Source: SKLM01 sp964575455
Lineage (GTDB): Bacteria > Chloroflexota > Anaerolineae > B4-G1
Assembly: GCA_964575455.1 (NCBI GenBank)
Contig: CAZNRX010000002.1
Span: 77,878-141,877, forward strand
DNA: 64,000 bases
Reading direction: 5' to 3'
This document shows, one piece after another, positions 17,218 through 25,185 of the stretch; position 1 is the stretch's first letter; each line of letters opens with the position of its first letter. The notes beneath the pieces were generated by a model. It was not told the origin of the DNA, ran no database searches, and saw only the letters and a list, made by a program, of their open reading frames with translations. Made by a program: the position numbers and the translations under genes.

Positions 17218-17499
17218 AGCTGCGCTCCCGTTCCTTTTGAGTTGAGTGGTCGAGTGGTCGGTCCAACGTGACCCTTCTGAGGCATGGTACACTCACTTTG
17301 CATATTTAGCAAGGAGTTGCTCATCCTTTCCCCTCGTTTGGACTTGCGCTTTTTCAGATACGGGAGTAGACTAGGGCTTGTTCAGAGTTCTCCGCGGCCC
17401 TCGGCAGCGCCCTCAACAGGCTACGGGCAGGCTCGGGGGATACGCGGGATCTCTGCTTGCTGGCGGCGCATCGTCGGGCAGCCGTGAGTGTTGTAGTTC

Positions 17500-18159
17500 G
17501 TGAAGTCGGATGAGGAGCAGTGGAACAAGCGCTATCCCATGAACCAGGGCACGATGATCGTTGTCGGTGTGTCGTTGCTTCTCGTCGTGTGGTACGTCGC
17601 CGGTCACATCCACAATCGTCGGCGCGGCCTCCGCCACCGCCGCTGGTTGGAGGCTGGCCTTGAGGCGCTGGACGGTGAGAGAGAGGCTGGCTGGATCGGC
17701 TCGCCGGCCTCGGGTGTGCGGGTCAACATCAGGCGTGCGAAGGACCCCTTTCGGCGTCTGGAGATCACTCTGCTGCTGGAGAACCGCGAGATCCCCCTTC
17801 TATGGCTGTTGGATCGTTTGCGCGGAAGGCGGGACAGGATTATAATGCGTGGTACACTTCGCTCACCTAGACGTGGGGAGGTCGAGGTGGCCTCCAACTG
17901 GCGGAAGGATCGGCAGGCGGATTCATGGACGTGGCAAGAGGGACCGCATGGGCTCCACGTTGGACATCGGGGCCACCACGGTCAGCGAATGGCGACCACT
18001 TTGGAGCCCTGGCTCGACACCTACGGGTCTCACCTGGATCGCTTCTGTTGGCGCAAGCAAGATCCTCACATCAACCTTCAATTGAGCATCGCTGGATTAC
18101 TCGAGACGAAAGCCGAGACATTTCTTATTGACCTGAGCGCTGCATTGCGGGCGAGTTGA
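17500..18159 (+). CDS. membrane-anchored protein of unknown function
   Basis: Up to 219 residues with a single N-terminal TM (TMIVVGVSLLLVVWYVAGHI) followed by a basic stretch HNRRRGLRHRR and a soluble domain. The start is uncertain: GTG at 17500, ATG at 17539 or ATG at 17554. No family is recognised. The positive-inside pattern puts the domain in the cytoplasm. It is divergent from the OmpR-type regulator and followed by the CstA gene 162 bases later. Confidence 0.6.
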   Translation: MKSDEEQWNKRYPMNQGTMIVVGVSLLLVVWYVAGHIHNRRRGLRHRRWLEAGLEALDGEREAGWIGSPASGVRVNIRRAKDPFRRLEITLLLENREIPLLWLLDRLRGRRDRIIMRGTLRSPRRGEVEVASNWRKDRQADSWTWQEGPHGLHVGHRGHHGQRMATTLEPWLDTYGSHLDRFCWRKQDPHINLQLSIAGLLETKAETFLIDLSAALRAS

Positions 18160-18179
18160 CAAGCGCGACGTTTCTGGAC

Positions 18180-18260
18180 CCTATCCAGGATAGAGTACCC
18201 CCTTGGGGGCTTATCATCGGGGGCAGAAGGAGGTGGTGAAAGAAGGCGATAGGTACCCCC
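18180..18260 (+). promoter_or_regulatory. cstA leader with alternative GTACCCCC/GGGGGC pairings
   Basis: The leader holds GTACCCCC twice (about 18195-18202 and 18253-18260) and GGGGGC twice (18205-18210 and 18219-18224). Each CCCCC block can pair with a GGGGG block, giving mutually exclusive hairpins upstream of the AAAGGAGG of cstA. It could be an attenuator or regulated leader; it matches no riboswitch I recognise. Confidence 0.3.
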
Positions 18261-18321
18261 AGCATCAGGTGTGAATCGTGTCAGTGACTCTCGGTCTAAT
18301 GCAAAAAGGAGGCAATAGAGC

Positions 18322-20040
18322 ATGAATGCGATCGTCGTTCTGATTATCGCGGCCATTGGTCTCGGTGTGGGCTACTTCCTCTACGCTCGAAGCATCAACC
18401 GGAACATCATCCAGCCCGACGACAGCAGGGCCACGCCAGCGAAAATGTACATGGACGGTGTCGACTTCACACCGGCCAGTCGTAACGTCCTATTTGGTTA
18501 TCAGTTCAAGTCGATTGCGGCGCTGGGTCCCATTGGGGGGCCCATCGTAGCGGCGCAGTACGGTTGGCTCCCCGGGCTCTTGTGGATCATCCTGGGCACG
18601 TTCTTCATCGGTTGGGTTCAGGACTACGCCAGCATCGTGGTCCCCATGCGCGAGGAGGGCGATACCTTCGGCGCCCTGAGCTATAAGCTCATCTCGCCGC
18701 GGGCCCGGAATATCCTCCTGATCTTCATCTACCTCTATCTGCTCCTCATCATGGGCGCCTTCGGCCAGGTGATCGGCGTCAACTTCATGTCGAACCCCAA
18801 GGTGCCCTTTGGGCTCCTCTCCATTCTGCTGATGGGGATCCTGGCGGGGCAGATGACGTACAAGTGGAAACAGGACATCATCCTCACCACGGTGATCACC
18901 GTGATTGTCGCGCTGGGCGGCATCGTGTTGGGGCAGACACCCTTTGTGAGCGGCATCTTCGAAGGGATGAATAGTGCCCTGGCTAACTTCAGCTTCCTGG
19001 GCAACACAGGGATCCAATGGGTCTGGCCCATCATCTTCGCCATCATCTGCTACCTGGGCGCCGTGCTTCCCATCTGGCGCTGGGCGCAGCCCACCAACTA
19101 CGTCTCCTTCTGGATCGTCGCACTGGGCATGGCCGCCGGCGTCTTGGGCATGATCGTCTGGACCTTCCAGGGCGGCGCCACCTTCGGCGACTTCCCGGCC
19201 TTCACCAGCTTCACTGTCGCCGGGCTAGGCCCCCTGTGGCCGATCCTGTTCGTCACCATCGCCTGTGGTGCCATCTCAGGTTGGCACAGCCTGGTATCCA
19301 GCTCCGGTACGGCCCGGCAGATCGAGAAGGAGAGCGACGCGCTCCCCGTCGGCGGCGGAGCTATGTGGATGGAGATGATCGTGGCCGTCATCGCCCTGCT
19401 GACGGCGACCGCGGCCACAGGAGGTTGGGAGGCCTACCAGGAAGCCTATACCGGTGGTAAGTTCGGCGTTTTCGCGGTGGGTCTCGCCGAGTTCATGAAC
19501 CGCGTCGGGATTCCGCTGGGCTTCGGCAACGCCTACGGCATGGTCTTCCTGACCATCATGGGCTTGACCATCTGCTACCTGGTGGTGCGCTTCATGCGCG
19601 TGGCCAGCGCGGAGTTCCTGGGCGGCGCGATTCCGATCCTGAAGAACATTCATATTGGCGCCATCGTGGCCCTGCTGCTGTCGCTCCTGGTCATCTGGAC
19701 AGGCGTCTGGCAGACAATCTGGGTGCTCTTCGGTGGAGCGAATCAGATGATGGCGTCCCTGGCGCTGATGATCATCACCATCTGGCTGACGTCCAAGGGC
19801 AGGATAGCGACTTGGACCTTCTGGCCTGGCGTGTTCATGTACGTCACAACCATCGCCGCTTTGGCCTATACGGGTTACAACGCTTTGGCACAGGCGTTCA
19901 CCGGTGCCAGCGTGACAGGCAACCTCATCGCCGGCGTCATCGCTGCGATCCTGATCGTCTGCGCGCTGATCCTCGGCTACGACGGCGTGCAGGCGCTCAA
20001 CCGGGAGCGCAGAGCGGCCCCCGCTACGGCTTCGAAGTAG
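18322..20040 (+). CDS. cstA: CstA-family transporter (carbon starvation/peptide or pyruvate uptake)
   Basis: A 572-residue polytopic membrane protein (about 15 TM segments) with CstA motifs. These include the N-terminal PAKMYMDGVDFTPASRNVLF, then YQFKSIAALGPIGGPIVAAQ, FFIGWVQDYASIVVPMREEG, the GWHSLVSSSGTARQIEKESD loop and FGGANQMMASLALM. Family members import peptides or pyruvate during carbon limitation. AAAGGAGG lies 8 bases before the ATG. It heads a co-directional run with two small paralogues and two ArsA-like ATPases, though a strong stem-loop separates cstA from the rest. Confidence 0.93.
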   Translation: MNAIVVLIIAAIGLGVGYFLYARSINRNIIQPDDSRATPAKMYMDGVDFTPASRNVLFGYQFKSIAALGPIGGPIVAAQYGWLPGLLWIILGTFFIGWVQDYASIVVPMREEGDTFGALSYKLISPRARNILLIFIYLYLLLIMGAFGQVIGVNFMSNPKVPFGLLSILLMGILAGQMTYKWKQDIILTTVITVIVALGGIVLGQTPFVSGIFEGMNSALANFSFLGNTGIQWVWPIIFAIICYLGAVLPIWRWAQPTNYVSFWIVALGMAAGVLGMIVWTFQGGATFGDFPAFTSFTVAGLGPLWPILFVTIACGAISGWHSLVSSSGTARQIEKESDALPVGGGAMWMEMIVAVIALLTATAATGGWEAYQEAYTGGKFGVFAVGLAEFMNRVGIPLGFGNAYGMVFLTIMGLTICYLVVRFMRVASAEFLGGAIPILKNIHIGAIVALLLSLLVIWTGVWQTIWVLFGGANQMMASLALMIITIWLTSKGRIATWTFWPGVFMYVTTIAALAYTGYNALAQAFTGASVTGNLIAGVIAAILIVCALILGYDGVQALNRERRAAPATASK

Positions 20041-20050
20041 TCGTCTACGC

Positions 20051-20093
20051 CTTGTCGATGGGAGGGATCGCCCCCGAGCCTCCCATCGACAGG
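20051..20093 (+). other. 15-bp stem-loop immediately downstream of cstA
   Basis: TGTCGATGGGAGG (20053-20065) pairs perfectly with CCTCCCATCGACA (20079-20091). Two further pairs extend the stem, and a 13-base loop closes it. There is no T-run, so it looks like an mRNA 3'-end stabiliser or a processing site that lets cstA and the downstream genes be expressed at different levels, not a simple terminator. Confidence 0.6.
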
Positions 20094-20111
20094 CAGGACG
20101 GGATGTGCGGT

Positions 20112-20411
20112 ATGGAGACACCTAGCTGGAGGGAGATCGAGGCCAAGCTGGGTGACGTCGCCAAGGCGGCACGCGAGATCCTATACGGGATGAGCGTGTA
20201 TGAGTGGGTGCGAGGAGCCCGTAAGTCTCGAGGCGAACTGGAGCGCGTCTTCATCCTGATTGTGTTCGGCGATCTGCTGGGCGTTCCCATTCTACCCCCC
20301 TACTACACACTGCGGCTGCTGCCCTACGTCGTTCCGCGCCTCGAGACCTGGCGGCGCAGCATGCTCAGGGAGCGGGACCTGACGGATCTTTTCGACGAGG
20401 ATATCGGTTAA
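20112..20411 (+). CDS. small conserved protein, tandem paralogue 1
   Basis: About 99 residues from the ATG at 20112 (METPSW...). Another ATG lies at 20103. The core FILIVFGDLLGVPILPPYYT and LRLLPYVVPRLETWRRSMLR is almost identical to the next gene. The central part is hydrophobic with Pro breaks, so it may be a re-entrant or peripheral membrane segment. The tail is LRERDLTDLF. I do not recognise a named family. Its tight linkage to two ArsA/Get3-like ATPases suggests a client or membrane partner of those ATPases (inference). Confidence 0.65.
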   Translation: METPSWREIEAKLGDVAKAAREILYGMSVYEWVRGARKSRGELERVFILIVFGDLLGVPILPPYYTLRLLPYVVPRLETWRRSMLRERDLTDLFDEDIG

Positions 20412-20439
20412 CGTGAATAGGCGATTAAGGAGAATCGAT

Positions 20440-20718
20440 ATGACCGAGGAAGAGAGAAGGAGTATTCTGAAGCGGTTAGGCGGCTCCGTCAAGGAGTTCC
20501 TGTACGGCATGGCCGGCCACGACATGACGCGGTTTGCGCTCAAGACGCGTGGGAGTATGGAGCACTTGTTCATCTTGATTACGATGGGTGATCTGCTTGG
20601 CGTGCCTATTCTCCCCCCCTACTATTCCCTGCGTCTACTTCCGTACGTCGTGCCCCAGATCAGCACCTGGAAGCGGCGCATGCTGCGCGAGCGGGATCTG
20701 ACGGACGCACTTGCGTGA
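20440..20718 (+). CDS. small conserved protein, tandem paralogue 2
   Basis: A 92-residue protein from the ATG at 20440, with AGGAGA 6 bases upstream. It shares LYGM, RG-x-E-x-x-FILI-x-x-GDLLGVPILPPYY, LRLLPYVVP and MLRERDLTD with the preceding gene, so the two arose by tandem duplication. It ends 12 bases before the first ArsA-like ATPase. Function unknown. Confidence 0.7.
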   Translation: MTEEERRSILKRLGGSVKEFLYGMAGHDMTRFALKTRGSMEHLFILITMGDLLGVPILPPYYSLRLLPYVVPQISTWKRRMLRERDLTDALA

Positions 20719-20730
20719 AAGGAGCAACCA

Positions 20731-21714
20731 TTGTCACTTGCAAAGATCTTCAAGGAAAACCCCGAGCGTCGCTACGTCATGTACGGCGGCAAGGGGGGTC
20801 TGGGTAAGACCACGTTCTCCGCTGCGACCGCCTACTGGTTGGCCAAGCAGGGGCATAAGGTCCTGGTCTTCTCCGTGGATCCGCAGGCATCGCTCACGGA
20901 CATCTTCGAGCAGGACATCTTCGGCAAGGGGCCGGTGGAGATCGTACCCAACCTCTACGCACAGGAGATCGACGCCGACCAGCACATCCAGGAGTATCAA
21001 GAGGAGATCCGGCAGAAGATTCGGGACATGTACGGCTTCGAGGAGGTGCCGGAGGAGGTCGAGAGTTACATCCAGGCCGCCGCGGCCGAGCCGGCGATGG
21101 AGGAGAGCGCCATCTTCGACAAGGTGGTGGACATCATCGTTGGCGGCGAGTACGACTACTACATCTACGACCTGGTCCCGCTGGGACATGCGCTCTACTA
21201 TCTGAGCATGGCCAGCGTCTACGACGAGTGGATCGAGAAGATCACCACGCTCCGAGAGGAGATGCAAGAGTACTCGCAGGTCGCCGCCATCCTCGAGCGG
21301 GAGGAGGAGACCGAAGAGGATCAGATCCTTGCCGAGCTGCAGGACATTCGATACCGGATCAACACCTCTTCCAGCATCCTCACCGATAATCAGAAGACAG
21401 CTTTCTTCTTCGTCATCATCCCTGAGGAGATGGCCCTGGTCGACACGCAGAAGGCCGCCACGAAGTTCGCTGAGTTCGACGTCCCGCTGATCGGCTACAT
21501 CGTCAACCGGGTGCTCCCGCCGGAGCTGGCGGATGAGGACATCCCCGTGTACTTGGAGAACCGGATTGCGATGCAGAGAGAGTACCTGGCGAAGATCGAC
21601 AATCTCTTTGGCGCCGAGGTCTTGGCCAGAGTCCCGGAGTTCGAGCGAGACATCACTGGACTGGATATGATCGCGCGGATGGCGGAGACAATGTTTGGAG
21701 GTGAGACGCTATGA
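20731..21714 (+). CDS. ArsA/Get3-family ATPase, catalytic-type copy
   Basis: A 327-residue SIMIBI-class ATPase starting at TTG 20731 behind AAAGGAG. It has the deviant Walker A GGKGGLGKTT (19-28) with the intradimer lysine K21. Switch I is SVDPQASLTDIF with D50, at the position of the catalytic Asp of Get3 (Asp57 in yeast). The A-loop region is late (FFFVIIPEEMALVDTQ). The usual DTAPTGH switch II reads DLVPLGH. No CxxC zinc motif and no arsenite-site cysteines are seen, so an arsenite pump role is unlikely. It overlaps the next, related ATPase by 4 bases, so the two probably form a heterodimer. Confidence 0.88.
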   Translation: MSLAKIFKENPERRYVMYGGKGGLGKTTFSAATAYWLAKQGHKVLVFSVDPQASLTDIFEQDIFGKGPVEIVPNLYAQEIDADQHIQEYQEEIRQKIRDMYGFEEVPEEVESYIQAAAAEPAMEESAIFDKVVDIIVGGEYDYYIYDLVPLGHALYYLSMASVYDEWIEKITTLREEMQEYSQVAAILEREEETEEDQILAELQDIRYRINTSSSILTDNQKTAFFFVIIPEEMALVDTQKAATKFAEFDVPLIGYIVNRVLPPELADEDIPVYLENRIAMQREYLAKIDNLFGAEVLARVPEFERDITGLDMIARMAETMFGGETL

Positions 21715-22736
21715 TGGGAGCAAACGACCCGGGGACGGGCCACACTCCGAGCGTGCGTGATCACATCGAGAAGTCGACGCTTGATTTCGTGAGGGAGCAC
21801 CCTAGCCTGAAGTACAACTTCTTCGGTGGCAAGGGCGGCGTGGGGAAGACGGTCATGGCGGGGGCAGCCGCGCTATGGTACGCACACCAGGGCAAGCGGA
21901 CGCTGCTGGCCTCCACCAACCCTGTCCACTCGCTGACCGGCATGCTGGGCCAGGACGTCTTCGGAAAGCCCACGCTGGTGGAGGGCGAATCCAGCTTCTG
22001 GGCCTACGAGATCGACACCAAGGACACCATCGACGAGTCGAAGAAGGAGATCCGCGAGAAGATCGAGTGGTTCCTCAAGTACGCGGATATCAAGACCAAG
22101 GCCGAGGACTTCGTGGAGTCGGCGACGATGAACCCGGCTTTCGAGGAGTCGGCCATGTTCGAGAACATGATCGATCTCATGTTCGAGGATGAGTACGAGG
22201 TCTACGTCTTCGACACTGCTCCGACGGCCAACGCACGCCGTCTTCTCGGCATGTCGGACGTCTACTCCATGTGGGTCAACAAGATGGTTCAGAGTCGCGA
22301 GGAGGCGCAGAGCCTGAAGGAGCTCCTCTCCTACAGCAGGGAGAAGGAGAAGGATCCTTTGATGGATTACCTCTTGACCTTCCGCGACCGCATGGGCCAC
22401 GCCAAGGAGCTGCTGACTGACGCGAGGAAGACCGCCTTCTTCTTCATCACGCTGCCGGAAGCGCTGCCCATTGCGGTAATTGAGCGCTTCCTCAAATGGT
22501 TCGAGGAGTTCGGCATCCCGGTTGGCGGCGTGGTGGTCAACATGCGGATCGATCCGGCTGACCTGGGCGACACCCCGCCGGATTTCGTGCGCAATCGCAT
22601 GGAGATGCAGCGCGAGTACATGGAGGAGATCTGGGATCGCTTCGACAACGTACGGGCGATCGTGCCCCTGTTCGAGACCCAGGTGCAGGGCGTCGATATG
22701 TTGGAGAGGGCGGCCAGCAACTTGTTCGCTGAGTAG
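21711..22736 (+). CDS. ArsA/Get3-family ATPase, copy with Asn at the catalytic position
   Basis: A 341-residue paralogue of the preceding gene, starting with ATG in an ATGATG overlap with its stop. Walker A is GGKGGVGKTV (39-48). Switch I reads STNPVHSLTGM, so N70 stands where Get3/ArsA has the catalytic Asp; the same change is the well-known trap mutation in Get3. Switch II is FDTAPTANARRLLGM, with AN in place of the usual GH. It should bind nucleotide but hydrolyse poorly. This suggests an active/inactive pair with the upstream ATPase, acting on the two small paralogues or other hydrophobic clients (inference). Confidence 0.88.
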   Translation: MMGANDPGTGHTPSVRDHIEKSTLDFVREHPSLKYNFFGGKGGVGKTVMAGAAALWYAHQGKRTLLASTNPVHSLTGMLGQDVFGKPTLVEGESSFWAYEIDTKDTIDESKKEIREKIEWFLKYADIKTKAEDFVESATMNPAFEESAMFENMIDLMFEDEYEVYVFDTAPTANARRLLGMSDVYSMWVNKMVQSREEAQSLKELLSYSREKEKDPLMDYLLTFRDRMGHAKELLTDARKTAFFFITLPEALPIAVIERFLKWFEEFGIPVGGVVVNMRIDPADLGDTPPDFVRNRMEMQREYMEEIWDRFDNVRAIVPLFETQVQGVDMLERAASNLFAE

Positions 22737-22868
22737 ACCCTGGTAGAATCAGGCGGTGGGATGAGGGGCCTGACACTGGCGCTCAAAGCTTCGTTCAGGT
22801 CGGTGTCGTCTCATCGCTCTGGTTGGGCCAGCGGTTCGGCTTGAGACGCGCGACGGGCCTGTGCTCCA

Positions 22869-22940
22869 GGGAGTGGTGTCTACTCCAGGAGTGATGTGTA
22901 CTCCAGGAGTGATGTGTACTCCAGGAGTGATGTGTACTCC
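22869..22940. repeat. four-copy palindromic array (AGGAGTGATGTGTACTCC)
   Basis: Four successive 18-bp units of the form AGGAGTGATGTGTACTCC lie in the gap after the ATPase genes. Each unit is an imperfect palindrome with GGAGT/ACTCC ends. There are no spacers, so it is not a CRISPR array. The same core occurs inside genes at 12.57, 16.01 and 49.01 kb. Nothing else is seen in the 275-base gap. Confidence 0.75.
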
Positions 22941-23011
22941 CGTGGTCAGTACAGACCCGCCGGAAGAACGAGGTCATAGGTTGCGCTATCAGCGATCGAG
23001 GTGTAGGTAGC

Positions 23012-23629
23012 ATGCAGATGGATTCTCCGCTCGTCATACCATTGGTTGGTTTGGTGTATCTCTTGGGGTTCGGCGCCCTGTCGTTCGTTCGTCGGCAGGG
23101 GCTCTCTGTCCGCTTTGCGATTGAGGGGCTGATCATCACGGGCATCGGGACCGGCGTGCGGTATGCCGGTCTCTCGATCCATCCACTTGTGTTCCTGGTC
23201 GTGCTCTATCTGGTCACGCTGCGGGTGCGGCTGTTGATCGACATCGGGAACTGGTTCAGCGCCCGGGGGCAGTGCGCGAGGGCCTTGGCCCTCTACCGCC
23301 TGGCGCTTCGTGTAGGTCCCGACCTGAGCAGTTGGCAGATTGTGATGATCAATCGGGGCGTGGCCCAGCTGCGGAATCGAGACCCCGAGGGGGCCTATCT
23401 TACGCTTAGAGAGGCTCTGGCTGAGGAGGATGGACAGATTGGGGCGCGTCACCTGGCCGCCAGCTACTACAACCTCGGCCTGGCTTGTCGCCGGTCGGGG
23501 CGTGAGGCGGAAGCGGTTCGCCGCTTCAATGAGGCGTTGGATGCCTGGCCCAACTCGATCTATGGACGAGCGGCTGAGACGGAGCTGAATAGAGGGACGG
23601 GAGGCGACCCCGCAGCCAAACCCGAGTGA
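23012..23629 (+). CDS. membrane protein with TPR-like C-terminal domain
   Basis: A 205-residue protein with two or three N-terminal TM helices (LVIPLVGLVYLLGFGALSFV and PLVFLVVLYLVTLRVRLLID). Two to three TPR-like units follow (CARALALYRLALRVGPD; SYYNLGLACRRSGREAEAVR). A ribosome-binding site GAGGTG precedes the ATG. The TPR region should be cytoplasmic and probably binds another protein. No specific family is recognised. It is convergent with the LysM gene, with a terminator hairpin between them. Confidence 0.7.
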   Translation: MQMDSPLVIPLVGLVYLLGFGALSFVRRQGLSVRFAIEGLIITGIGTGVRYAGLSIHPLVFLVVLYLVTLRVRLLIDIGNWFSARGQCARALALYRLALRVGPDLSSWQIVMINRGVAQLRNRDPEGAYLTLREALAEEDGQIGARHLAASYYNLGLACRRSGREAEAVRRFNEALDAWPNSIYGRAAETELNRGTGGDPAAKPE

Positions 23630-23652
23630 GCGCAGGTCGTCGCGCCGGATGA

Positions 23653-23700
23653 GGAGCTCCCTGAAGCATCTTCTGCTCAGGGAGTTCTTTGTTTCTTGTT
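23653..23700 (+). terminator. intrinsic terminator
   Basis: GAGCTCCCTGAAGCA and TGCTCAGGGAGTTC form a stem of about 12 bp with a short loop, followed by TTCTTTGTTTCTTG. It sits between two convergent genes. Confidence 0.7.
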
Positions 23701-23709
23701 GGTCGACCT

Positions 23710-24759
23710 CTAGCGTTGGATGATGACGGGCGTGCCCACCTCCGCCCAATGATAGAGCGTACGGGCGTCTTGGGTGCTTAGAATCACGCATCCGTAGGAG
23801 ACCGGGGTGCCCAGGTAACCTTCCCACAGCCGCTGGCCGTTTGGCAGAATGGGGAGTGCGTGAATGCCGTTCTCCAGCGACCCCGCCCAGTAGATGCCGA
23901 GCCAGTAGGGCATTTGCAGGCTCCACGTGGACGCGTAGGCGTTCGGATACTTGTCCAGGATCTGGTACCTGCCGGGGGCTGTGCTCGCGCCGGGCATCCC
24001 GGTCGAGACGACGAAGGAGTGGATCTGGGTGTCCCCCTGAAAGGTGGCCATGCGCTGTGCCGACAGGTCGATGAGGATCGATTTCTGCCCGCTGTGGTTG
24101 CTGCCAGAGCTTTGGCTCGGAGCTGAGGGCGATGCTAGGCTGCTTCTCTTCGGGATGACCAGCGTCTGCCCCGGGACGATAAGGGCTGGATTGCTGATGC
24201 TGTTGACGCGGATCAGCGTCCAGAGCGAGACGCTGTAGTGATGCGCGATGGATGACAGGGTCTCGCCTCTCTGCACCGTGTGAGTTGTCGAGGCGTGCTG
24301 GGGTTGATAGGAGACCGAGGAGGAGGTTGCGCTCCCCGGGATCGTCAGCTGTTGGCCAGCCCTGACCTGGTCTGCGTTGTAGAGGCCGTTGAGCTCGACC
24401 AGGGCTCTGACGGTGACGCCATACTTGAGGGAGATGCGATAGAGATTTTCCCCGGCCTGGACGATGTGAGTGGTCCCCGCCTCCGCGGGCACCGTTGGCG
24501 CGTAGGCCGTGGGGATGATCAGGCGTTGCCCGGCATAGATCGTCGGAGAGGCGTTTACCCCCAGGTCCGCCAGGCCATTGACTCGACAGATGGCGTCGAC
24601 CGTGGTGCCGTATCGCTGGGCCAGACTGAACAGCGTGTCGCCCCAGGCGACGGTGTGGACCACGTTGCCTTGACCACTCGACTGGGCCTGCGCGGACGGT
24701 GCAGCTAGGAGCGTGACGATCAGGAGCCCTGCCAGCAGCGTGTAGCTCGTCTTTCCCAT
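23710..24759 (-). CDS. secreted LysM x3 L,D-transpeptidase (YkuD)
   Basis: A 349-residue exported wall enzyme. The signal peptide is YTLLAGLLIVTLLAAPSAQA. Three LysM modules follow (about 33-82, 96-140 and 159-203; for example HTVQRGETLSSIAHHYSVSL), then a YkuD catalytic domain with H300 in GIHALPIL and C324 in GTPVSYGCVIL. It should bind peptidoglycan and form L,D (3-3) cross-links or attach proteins. I choose the ATG at 24759 because GAGGGGG precedes it and the signal peptide begins there; an upstream in-frame start at 24831 is less likely. Confidence 0.92.
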   Translation of the reverse strand: MGKTSYTLLAGLLIVTLLAAPSAQAQSSGQGNVVHTVAWGDTLFSLAQRYGTTVDAICRVNGLADLGVNASPTIYAGQRLIIPTAYAPTVPAEAGTTHIVQAGENLYRISLKYGVTVRALVELNGLYNADQVRAGQQLTIPGSATSSSVSYQPQHASTTHTVQRGETLSSIAHHYSVSLWTLIRVNSISNPALIVPGQTLVIPKRSSLASPSAPSQSSGSNHSGQKSILIDLSAQRMATFQGDTQIHSFVVSTGMPGASTAPGRYQILDKYPNAYASTWSLQMPYWLGIYWAGSLENGIHALPILPNGQRLWEGYLGTPVSYGCVILSTQDARTLYHWAEVGTPVIIQR

Positions 24760-24930
24760 CGAGATTCCCCCTCGTCGTCCTGGGCGTGCCGGAAAGCTGG
24801 GTCTTAGGCCCTCCATTGCCCTGTTATGCAACGTCGTCGCGGAGTTGGAAGACGCTGCAAGCGGCGGGCAGCGTCAGCAGATAGAGATTCTAGTTGCAAT
24901 TCCTGGGAATGTCAATCGAAATCTGTGCCT

Positions 24931-24959
24931 TTGACTTTTGCCCGCGAATGTGATAAGAT
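24931..24959 (+). promoter_or_regulatory. sigma-70-type promoter
   Basis: TTGACT (24931-24936), a 17-base spacer and TAAGAT (24954-24959) make a good promoter reading toward the PIN-TRAM gene. It starts a leader of about 220 bases that contains an intrinsic terminator. The rest of the 426-base gap (24760-25185) shows no gene. Confidence 0.65.
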
Positions 24960-24965
24960 ACTGCT

Positions 24966-25150
24966 GTTATTGAGGGGCGTTGTCCTTACTTGCAGTCCGA
25001 TTGTGTGTTTTCATTTTTCCTTTATTCTTCCGCCAAGGCACAGAGGACTCCACCCGAGTGAAAACCTGCACCCAGGCTCGGTGACCGCGTAGGACTGCTC
25101 CGGGATGCCCCTGGCAGGTGAGGTCTTGCTGGCGCTCACCTGTCTTTTTG
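24966..25150 (+). ncRNA. terminated leader or small RNA of unknown class
   Basis: A promoter at 24931-24959 and a terminator at 25115-25149 bracket about 185 bases without a reading frame. Inside, CCGAG-TGAAAA-CCTG-CACC-CAGG-CTCGG folds as a hairpin with an asymmetric internal loop (about 25053-25081). It could be a riboswitch or attenuator for the downstream PIN-TRAM/cysS/rlmB genes, or a free small RNA. I cannot match it to 6S RNA, tmRNA, a T-box or a known riboswitch. Confidence 0.4.
25115..25149 (+). terminator. intrinsic terminator in the leader of the PIN-TRAM gene
   Basis: CAGGTGAG (25115-25122) pairs with CTCACCTG (25135-25142) and is followed directly by TCTTTTT. It lies 37 bases before the ATG of the downstream gene, a position suited to attenuation. 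Confidence 0.75.
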
Positions 25151-25185
25151 TAGATCATTGCTGATTCATACCAGGGGGTAGTAGC

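Noticed and set aside
20057..20111. Earlier start (ATG at 20057) for the first small paralogue
   Set aside because: That ATG lies in the left arm of the strong stem-loop, and the extra residues have no counterpart in the second paralogue.
20731..22736. Arsenite efflux pump (arsA) assignment
   Set aside because: The arsenite-binding cysteines and an arsB or arsR neighbour are absent; only the ATPase fold is shared.
22869..22940. CRISPR array
   Set aside because: Units are contiguous palindromes with no spacers, and there are no cas genes in the window.
25053..25150. T-box leader for cysS (a TGC in a loop and GGTGACCGCG near the terminator)
   Set aside because: The T-box sequence is incomplete (no TGGN bulge), stem I is far too short, and the first gene downstream is not cysS.
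24966..25150. 6S RNA or tmRNA
   Set aside because: The 5' and 3' ends do not pair, and neither a central bubble nor a tag reading frame is present.
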